Positions 1 through 6,149 of a stretch of 15,654 nt of DNA are shown in pieces (position 1 is the first letter of the stretch; each line of letters begins with the position of its first letter). A model generated the notes under the pieces. The model did not search any database, had not been told where the DNA came from, and was given only the letters and a program-made list of their open reading frames with translations. Made by a program: the position numbers and the translations under genes. The stretch is from Phlegmacium glaucopus (lineage: Eukaryota > Basidiomycota > Agaricomycetes > Agaricales > Cortinariaceae), in contig MU130358.1 of assembly GCA_015039465.1 (NCBI GenBank), positions 108,704 through 124,357 on the forward strand, written 5' to 3'.

Positions 1-536
1 GCTGGCCGTTCCGCCTCAGCCTCCGCTACACCTTCCGATTCCGATCTGGACGGTGTTCCGGAAATATACCACGAATTTTTGGACATCTTTTCCAAAGGCA
101 AGGCTAGCACTCTAGCGGACCATCGAGAGTATGACCTAAAAATCGAAATCGATGAGTCTGCTAAGCCCCCCTTGGGTCCGATTTATCCCCTTTCCGAATC
201 CGAGTTAGGAACGCTCCGAGAGTTCATCGACGAGCACCTAAACATGGGTTTCATCCGCCCCTCTAAGTCTCCCTTCGGAGCACCTGTCCTGTTCATCAAG
301 AAGAAGGACGGGTCTCTCCGGCTTTGCGTCGACTTCCGAAAACTCAATGCCATCACTCGGAAAGACAAGTATCCCTTACCCCTTGTTTCCGACTTACTTG
401 ATGCTCCGCACAAATCTGGGATCTTTACTAAAATTGACTTAAAGCATGCCTACCATCTCGTCCGGATTGCCACCGGAGACGAGTGGAAGACTGCTTTCCG
501 TACCCGCTATGGCTCCTTCGAGTGGCTTGTCATGCT
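1..536 (+). pseudogene. Ty3/Gypsy pol fragment: linker and N-terminal half of reverse transcriptase
   Basis: The frame is open from base 1, so the protein enters from outside the window. It reads through a connector (IYHEFLDIFSKGKA) into the Gypsy RT fingers and palm: FIRPSKSPFGAPVLFIKKKDG, then CVDFRKLNAIT, then KYPLPLVSDLLD, then FTKIDLKHAYH, whose Asp codon at 436-438 is the motif A catalytic residue. The match ends after TRYGSFEWLVM near 534. The expected PFGLxNAP and the YxDD catalytic motif are absent, because the sequence changes to an inverted LTR fragment. The frame happens to run on to a stop at 589-591. Known of the family: RT copies genomic RNA into cDNA in cytoplasmic particles. 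This copy cannot be active because half the palm is gone. Base style (frequent TCCG) matches the later pol pieces, so it belongs to the same element. Confidence 0.9.
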
Positions 537-926
537 GCGTTCTGCACCTACAAAAGCCCCTGGCAGTCTTCAACGAATAATCCAACACTAGGTGTGCTGA
601 CCTGATAGATGGGAAAGATAATGACAAAGAATAGTGCTAGTGACGAAATCATCATTTTCTGCATCAACGAAAAAGATCACAGCAAACATGTCTCGAAGTA
701 ATCCATGGCAGCTGCCGAGATAGTAAGATATATGACAAAAATAGGTAAGAAAAGTGATAACGACTCCGGAGTACAGTCGGAGGAACCGGAATCACACGGA
801 GAAGTCTCGGAGTTGAACATAGAAGGAGTAGTCCGGGATATAAGCGAAGGCACTGTTCGGAGTACGGACTGACCGGAAACAGCTCCGACGGAGCTGGACC
901 GGAGTAACGTATGACAGAATGTAACA
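537..926 (-). repeat. Inverted partial LTR of the same Gypsy family, inside RT
   Basis: The reverse complement of this stretch aligns with the first ~283 bp of the LTR at 5386. Shared blocks are the terminus TGTTACATTC, ACGTTACTCCGGTCC, the palindrome CAGCTCCG-N-CGGAGCTG, CTACTCCTTCTATGTTCAAC, CTATTCTTTGTCAT, GGATTATTC and GCAGAA.GCAGCA. The outer LTR end falls exactly at 926, and the next codon (CAA, 927) starts the surviving QSFLGFANFYRRFI of pol. The inner end near 537 is ragged and is not an LTR terminus. About 100 bp (roughly 650-750) have no counterpart in the 3' LTR. No target-site duplication is visible. About 100 residues of RT are missing at this spot, so this is replacement rather than simple insertion. 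Confidence 0.85.
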
Positions 927-2103
927 CAATCCTTCCTCGGTTTTGCTAATTTTTACAGACGTTTCATCCACAACTATTCCAATATTGTGGTTCCGTTGAC
1001 CCGTCTCACCCGGAAAAATATTCCGTGGGTTTTTGATGACAGTTGTCGCCTTGCTTTTAAGACTCTCAAGGAGGCTTTTATTTCCACTCCAGTGTTAACA
1101 CACTGGAAGCCAAACTGTCCTATCATTGTGGAAACTGACGCTTCGGACTACGCTTTAGCAGCTATCCTTTCCATCCGTGATTCCGATGGAGAAATCCATC
1201 CCGTCGCGTATCGTTCTCGTACCTTTTCCAGTGCGGAATTGAATTATGACGTTCACGACAAGGAGTTGCTCGCCATTTTTGAAGCTTTTAAAGCTTGGCG
1301 TCACTACCTTGAAGGTGCTAGTTTCCCGATTGATGTGGTTACTGACCATAAGAATCTAGAGTATTTCTCGACCACCAAAATCTTATCCCGGCGTCAAGCC
1401 CGGTGGTCCGAGTACCTTTCCGCATTCAACATGGTTATCAGATTTTGCCCAGGCCGTCTCGGGACAAAACCGGACGCGCTGACTCGTCGTCCTGACCTCT
1501 ATCTAAAGGAGGGAGGGAAAGATTACGGTGAAGTCAATCCACACAATTTTAAACCTATCTTTTCTTCCGAACAACTTTCCGCTTCACTCCGAGCTACTTC
1601 ATTACTTCCTACCGTACTCCGTGGTATCTTTACCATGGATGTCGAAGAGCTCATCAAGGGGATTCTTTCCGCTCTTTCCACAGATCCCCTTGCACAGTCC
1701 TACTTATCAGATCTAGACAATCCGAAGTATGCTAGATGGTCTAAGGACTCTTCTGGATTTGTCCGGATTGATCAACGGATCTATGTTCCAGATTCCGGAG
1801 ATCTTCGTCTCCGTGTCCTTCGTTATTATCATGACCATCCCGTCTCCAGACATTTTGGTGTCAATAGAACTCTTGCGGTTATCCGTCGAGAATATACTTG
1901 GCCCAGTGTTCGTGTTTTTGTCACTGACTATTGTAGGACTTGCACCACCTGTTCTCGGTCCAAAGCCAAACATCATAAACCATACGGCTTACTCCGACAA
2001 CTCCCTGTTCCGTCCCGTCCTTGGGACTCCATCTCCATGGATTTCATTGAACACCTTCCGGACTCCAAAGGTTTCACTGCGGTCTTAGTCGTAGTAGACC
2101 GTT
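927..2103 (+). pseudogene. Ty3/Gypsy pol fragment: RNase H and N-terminal integrase
   Basis: The frame resumes at 927 with QSFLGFANFYRRFIHNYS, the RT connection end. It continues into RNase H with all acidic catalytic positions: VETDAS (Asp 1137), HDKELL (Glu 1263), VTDHKNL (Asp 1344) and GTKPDAL (Asp 1473). A spacer follows, then the integrase zinc-binding HHCC domain (YYHDHPVSRHFGV from about 1824, and CTTC with Cys codons 1941 and 1950). Next is the start of the integrase core, WDSISMDFIEHLP, with the first DDE-type Asp at 2040. Homology stops at VLVVVDR (about 2103), where a 1.4 kb insertion follows; beyond this the frame only runs by chance to a stop near 2208. The pieces look well conserved apart from the interruptions, suggesting a fairly young element. 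The first visible ATG (987) is not a real start. Confidence 0.92.
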
Positions 2104-3074
2104 ATCGCGCACCAATACTGATTGGTAGCGTGAGAAGAAAGCTTAAAAGTCGCCATCATGAAAATAAGCGGACTTCAAATTCACTTACCTATTTTTGGAA
2201 GCAACCCTGAATCGTGTTCCTGGTCAACAAAATCATTTGTTTAACGATAACATCCCTATCGCTCATCATACTCTCAATGTCTCACACTATGCTCTCCATC
2301 GTTTTCACTATCGACAGGCTCCTAAGCATATACCATCCATTCGTTCCTTGGCTAGTGATCCAGCAAAGCGATCAATCTACTATTCGCATCGGTCATCGGC
2401 TCGCGTTTGATCATATCTTTGGTCCATCATTTCAAGAACAGCCCCTTTATGGACGCATCAACTACATCTCCCATTATGTACAAGGCTTTGTCATTGTTGT
2501 TGTGGCTATGGACCCACAAGTCTTCCCATCAGCCATCTATCTTGCCATCCCTCGCTCCTGGATCTCACTCAGTCCCCTATCCTCACTCATCTACCTCTTA
2601 TCTTATCATTCACTGCCAAAACCATCATTCACGCGGTACCTGAAGCCTTCCCACCCTCTTTATGACAATTTAGGAAGTCCAGGAGGATCACGACTAAGCA
2701 GGAATTGCAGATGAATCAGCAGCAGAGGATTATTCTCGCAGTGTGTCAAGTGTTATCAAGGCTGCGCGACATGGGATCATGGGCAAGTAGTGTTTTCTCG
2801 GGAACAAGGCTGCGCCTTTCAAGTGTTGACTCAGGACCTTTCACATTTTTGACATGACCACACGCCTATGGAGTCGATATATTTTTGCTATTGGACTATG
2901 TACACTGCCTTCTTTTCTTTTCTCTCGCACTTTGACACTTTACAGATTTTTTTATTGTTCCTTCTTCTTTTCCATTGTTCTTTTCTTCTCGCAGCTGTCC
3001 TCTCTTTATCTTTCTTCCTTTGACAGCGCGTACTTTGTTTCTTTTTATTGTTTTACATAGCCTCATCCTTAGGG

Positions 3075-3082
3075 TATAAATA
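3075..3082 (+). promoter_or_regulatory. TATA box within the integrase insertion
   Basis: TATAAATA sits in AGGGTATAAATACTGC, followed by a pyrimidine-rich leader. It is a good core-promoter match and suggests that the surrounding 3 kb region is LTR-like. No downstream coding region belonging to it remains, so any activity is inferred only. Confidence 0.45.
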
Positions 3083-3176
3083 CTGCTCTTTTGTACCAGG
3101 ATAGGTAGTTCAGCTCAATTCATTCTTACCCCCCAACAGTCATCCTCTCAGTGGAATTCCAGTGAATTCCTCCCTT

Positions 3177-3390
3177 AAGTTCGCTTTTTCAGTCCTCAAC
3201 TGTCAATCTATCCCCACTGCCAATTGCTATAGTCTTGCTGAAGACTTCCTCTTATTCCTCCTCATCCTCTTCCTTAATCCCTCCAAGTTCGCTTTTCCAG
3301 TCCCTTACTGTCAACCTTCTGTCAACTGCTATAGTCTTACTGAAGACTCTTCCTCATTCATCCTCATCCTCCTCATCTCTATTCTCACCC
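3177..3390 (+). repeat. Imperfect 108-bp tandem duplication
   Basis: Two head-to-tail copies, 3177-3284 and 3285-about 3390. Both begin AAGTTCGCTTTT(T/C)CAGTCC and share ACTGTCAA, AAC/ATTGCTATAGTCTT, CTGAAGACT and CTCATCCTC. The divergence between copies is visible by eye, so the duplication is not recent. It lies downstream of the TATA box, where the R/U5 or leader of an LTR element would be. Confidence 0.8.
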
Positions 3391-3516
3391 CCTACCTCTG
3401 TGTGATACAAGTCAAGGTTATACCTTCCCTAAACGAACAACAGAGAGTCTCTTGACCTAAGGTCTGGTCCACTGCTCTCTGGTTGGTGTTTTATAGCAAC
3501 ACAAACAACGATTTAT

Positions 3517-4341
3517 ACCGTTTCACAAAACAATCCATTTTCATCCCCACATACGACACCATCACTTCCGCTCAACTTGCTGAACTATTTGTCATCCACG
3601 TGTTTTCCAAGCACGGTGTTCCGTCCCATGTAACCTCCGACCGCGGTTCCGAGTTTGTATCTCACTTCTTCAGATCCCTCGGAAAAGCCCTCGACATGAA
3701 GTTGCACTTCACCTCTGGATACCACCCGGAAGGTGACGGACAAACGGAACGCGTCAACCAACCCTTGGAACAATACATCCGCATCTACTGCAATTATCAA
3801 CAAGACAACTGGAGTTCACTTCTTCCATTAGCGGAATTCTCCTACAACAATACTCCGAGTGCCACTACCAGTGTATCTCCGTTCTTCGCCAACAAAGGCT
3901 ACGATCCGGCCATCACTATCCATCCGGAATACGACCTCGTCTCCTCCCATGCTCACAAGTACGTTACGGACCTTAACGAACTCCACGAGGAACTCCGAAA
4001 AGCTATCCTTACTTCCCAGGAACAATACCAACGTTCCGCGGACAAGCGTCGGATTCCTCCTCCGGACTTCAAGGTTGGAGATCGAGCCTTTGTCAAAGCA
4101 CAATTCTTCCGTACGACCAGACCTTCAAAGAAACTCTCCAAGAAGTATCTTGGTCCGTATGAGATCATTGCTCAGGCAGGTCCCCTGTCCTGGACCCTTC
4201 GTCTTCCCGACAACATGCGTGCCGTCCATCCCGTCTTCCATGTTTCCATGCTAGAGCCCTCCATTCCGAACACTATTCCGGAACGCACTCAACCTCCGCC
4301 TCCTCCGGTCGTCATTGACGGAGAACAGGAATTTGAAGTCT
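3517..4341 (+). pseudogene. Ty3/Gypsy pol fragment: integrase core and C-terminal domain
   Basis: The frame resumes with RFTKQSIFIPTYDTI and carries the remaining integrase catalytic residues: VTSDRGSEF (Asp 3639) and GDGQTERVNQ (Glu 3747). Next comes the C-terminal region, with DFKVGDRAFVKA and the GPY/F-like module KKYLGPYEIIAQ, then MRAVHPVFHVSMLEP and PNTIPERTQPPPPPVVIDGE. Homology ends at EFEVS (about 4341). In related chromoviruses EVSEIL-type sequence leads into a chromodomain, which is not found here; the frame runs on as low-complexity sequence to a stop at 4695-4697, reading the complement of the antisense gene. Together with the 927-2103 piece, all catalytic positions of integrase are present, but the insertion separates them by 1.4 kb. 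Role: cDNA integration in the nucleus. This copy would not give a functional enzyme unless the insert were removed. Confidence 0.92.
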
Positions 4342-5241
4342 CCTTTTGCACCTCCATCTCCTCTTGCACCCCCTTCTCCGCTTTCATCGCGTCTCTCCGT
4401 CTTCTCTCCTCTTCTCTCCACTCCTCTTTCCGTCTATCCTTCTCGATCTCCCTCTTTTCCCTCTCTATCTCCCTCCTCATCCGCACTTCCATCGCATATT
4501 TTATCCCCTCTTGGGTCTCCACCATCTTCCGCAACAACCCCTCTATCATCTCCAGCCCCTCTATCACCAACTCCATCGTTTCCACCTCCGGCGCTACCTC
4601 CTTCCCTTTCCCCTTGTCCTTCCTTCCGCTCCGTTCCTCCGTCCGCTCCTTCATCTTCCGTTTCCCTCCGACCAGGCTGCATGCTATCTTCCTCTGATAG
4701 CACCGCCAGCAGCCTGGCCCGCTGCTCTTTTCGTAGCACACTTCCTGTGCCTCCGTGCACCGGCTACACGCCGGGTTCTTCTTCGTCTTGGTCTGATAGA
4801 CCTCCTATGTTTTTTCCGTTAGTCTTGTTCCGTTCCTATTTCTTGAACACTTACTTTATCGTTTGTTTTTCTTTTCTTCGGGGCACTCGGCCCCGGCTCC
4901 ATTGCATTTCCTTCCTCCTCTTCTTCATCGTCGTTGTCGTCAATCACCATTGCCTCGGCTTTTCTCTTCCTCTGCTCTTCCTCCTGCTGCCTCCGTTGCA
5001 ACTCCTCGTTCTTCTTTTTCTCCGCCTCCACTCGTCGTCTCTCCGCCTCCACCCTCTGCCTCTCCGCTTCCACCCTCCGTCGCTCCTCCTCCTCCTCGAG
5101 CCTCCGTGCTTCCTCGATCTCTGCCTCTTCCCGCCTTTCCTCCTCCTCCCACTCTTTCCGTCGTCGCTCCCGTGCTTCCTCGAGCCGAGCTCGTTGTGAA
5201 GCAGGAGGGCGGGAGGGGCCGGTGTTGTTGTTGGTGTTCAT
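4289..5241 (-). CDS. Antisense Zn(II)2Cys6-like coiled-coil protein within the Gypsy element, one intron
   Basis: Start ATG at 5241-5239 (MNTNNNTGPSRPP). Exon 1 is 5241-4855 (129 codons). The intron is 4854-4793 (62 nt) with a perfect GTAAGT donor, branch-like ACTAAC and CAG acceptor, in phase 0. Exon 2 is 4792-4289 (167 residues plus stop). Total is 296 residues. Residues ~15-110 are an E/R/K-rich coiled coil with VEAER heptads, followed by acidic DDNDDEEEEE and the NLS-like PKKRK just before the intron. The first codons of exon 2 enter six cysteines, C138, C141, C148, C157, C160 and C167, spaced 2-6-8-2-6, the exact spacing of fungal binuclear zinc clusters. A hydrophobic helix and a second charged coiled coil follow. 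The 3' end overlaps the integrase tail antisense by ~50 bp. A nuclear DNA- or chromatin-binding role is inferred. The splice junction joining the NLS to the zinc cluster in frame argues for a real gene rather than antisense noise. Confidence 0.8.
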
Positions 5242-5315
5242 AGGTTTTTGTGTTAGAGGATGAGGGTTTGAGTAGAGTTTACCGAAGTGAGGAATCAACC
5301 CCAGTCGCCAACAGT

Positions 5316-5352
5316 CTTTATACCACGGAAACCTCGCACGGACCATCACGTG
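5316..5352 (-). promoter_or_regulatory. Promoter of the antisense gene (TATA and E-box)
   Basis: On the minus strand TATAAAG lies at 5322-5316, about 75 bp upstream of the ATG at 5241. A palindromic E-box CACGTG is at 5347-5352, about 25 bp further upstream, with CTCGAG at 5355-5360 beyond. The stretch between TATA and ATG ends in a C/A-rich leader (CCTCTAACACAAAAACCT). All lie between the LTR edge (5386) and the start codon, so the gene seems to have its own promoter. Function is inferred from position and motifs only. Confidence 0.55.
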
Positions 5353-5370
5353 GCCTCGAGGGTCTCGGCC

Positions 5371-5385
5371 TTGACAGGGAGGTAC
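5371..5385 (+). promoter_or_regulatory. Polypurine tract before the 3' LTR
   Basis: TTGACAGGGAGGTAC ends directly at the LTR terminus TGTTACATTC. A short purine run (AGGGAGG) next to TG is the usual site where plus-strand DNA synthesis of Ty3/Gypsy elements is primed. It marks 5386 as the LTR start and the preceding pol as its internal region. Confidence 0.7.
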
Positions 5386-6018
5386 TGTTACATTCCGTTA
5401 TACGTTACTCCGGTCCAGCTCCGTCGGAGCTGTTTCCGGTAGTCCGTGCTCCGTACAGTGCCTTCCCTTATATCCCGAACTACTCCTTCTATGTTCAACT
5501 CCGAGACTTCTCCGTGACATTCCGGTTCCTCCGCCTATACTCCAAACCCGTTATCACTTCTTCGCCACTACCACTATTCTTTGTCATCATCTTTCCCATC
5601 ATCAGTCAGCACACCAGCTGGTTCATGGATTATTCACCCAAGAATGCAGGACCTTTCCTTGGGAGCAGAATGCAGCACTTATATTTATATTCTATATTTC
5701 GGTTGCAATTCTCTTTATATTTAAAGTACTCGAACTTGTATGTTTTACCTTAGTTCAAATATCAACTTAGTTCCCCTCCTCTTGTTTTCCTCTAAGTCAC
5801 TGAGGTCTTCCGACTTATTACTTTCTTCTTCCGTTCCGAAATCAGGACACCTTAGGAGCTGGGCGGCACAGCACATACGCTGAGGCCAACGTCCTTTCCG
5901 GGTTACTGTTCCGGTTCCGTTCCGTCCATTCCGGAGTAACTCCGACAAGTGACTTCTCCTTTGCTTTTAAACTTAACACCAACGGTTGGACCGGAGTAAC
6001 GTGTGATGGAATGTAACA
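5386..6018 (+). repeat. 3' LTR of the Gypsy element
   Basis: Starts TGTTACATTCC directly after the polypurine tract and ends GGAATGTAACA at 6018 (633 bp by this definition). The two ends are inverted copies over about 31 bp with about three mismatches, sharing ACGTTACTCCGGTCC. Inside is the palindrome CAGCTCCG-T-CGGAGCTG (5416-5432), also present in the inverted copy at 880-896. AT-rich TATATTT stretches near 5685-5720 could serve the promoter. The 5' LTR lies outside the window, so the right-hand target duplication (6019-6023, CTTTG) cannot be compared. The right limit rests only on the inverted terminus: the last ~34 bp could instead be the tip of another inverted LTR. Confidence 0.78.
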
Positions 6019-6129
6019 CTTTGTGGGGCTGCAAGGATGGGTTTAAGGGCATTAGGGGCCCATGTAGCACAGTATATAATTAAGCATGTAATGTCAACAT
6101 GGAGCTCTGCTTCAAAGACCTAAATTGAC

Positions 6130-6146
6130 AAAAAAAAAAAAAAAAA
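6130..6146 (+). repeat. A17 homopolymer
   Basis: A run of 17 A on the plus strand (T17 in the transposase direction), followed on the minus strand by GTCAATTTAG. It may be an expanded pyrimidine tract of a transposase intron. Recognisable hAT coding sequence ends just before it. Confidence 0.8.
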
Positions 6147-6149
6147 GCC

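Larger units (their letters stand above)
2104..3516. mobile_element. 1.4 kb insertion splitting the integrase, flanked by ACCGTT
   Basis: Integrase homology breaks after GTAGACCGTT (2094-2103) and resumes at ACCGTTTCAC (3517-). The 6-bp repeat ACCGTT (2098-2103 and 3517-3522) fits a target-site duplication of 5-6 bp. Removing the insert restores ..VVVDRFTKQ.., as expected of Gypsy integrases. No protein is recognisable inside. A hairpin (ACCAAT, loop ACTG, ATTGGT, 2111-2126) lies just inside the left edge. The right part (3060-3510) has a TATA box at 3075 and a pyrimidine-rich repeated segment, resembling LTR U3-R-U5 sequence. The ends do not read TG..CA and I see no terminal inverted repeats, so the class is undecided: a long solo LTR with eroded ends, or a non-autonomous element of another type. 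Confidence 0.7.

Noticed and set aside
664..927. Minus-strand 87-codon frame
   Set aside because: Lies wholly within the inverted LTR fragment, which is non-coding.
2104..2130. Left end of the insertion as a Helitron 3' end (hairpin near terminus)
   Set aside because: No CTRR at the expected place, and the flanking 6-bp duplication is not expected for Helitrons.
2195..2714. Overlapping plus-strand frames in the integrase insertion
   Set aside because: Compositionally biased, overlap each other, match no family I recognise and have no splice support.
4434..4760. Alternative minus-strand frame rich in G, E and D
   Set aside because: Out of phase with the spliced exon 2 frame and lacks the cysteine pattern.
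4346..5263. Long plus-strand serine/proline/leucine-rich frames (up to 294 codons) after the integrase
   Set aside because: They are the complement of the E/R/K-rich antisense exons; their low complexity follows from that and they carry no domain, while the minus strand has start, promoter, splice sites and zinc cluster.
5250..5753. Plus-strand 167-codon frame across the LTR edge
   Set aside because: Crosses the polypurine tract and LTR terminus; no motif.
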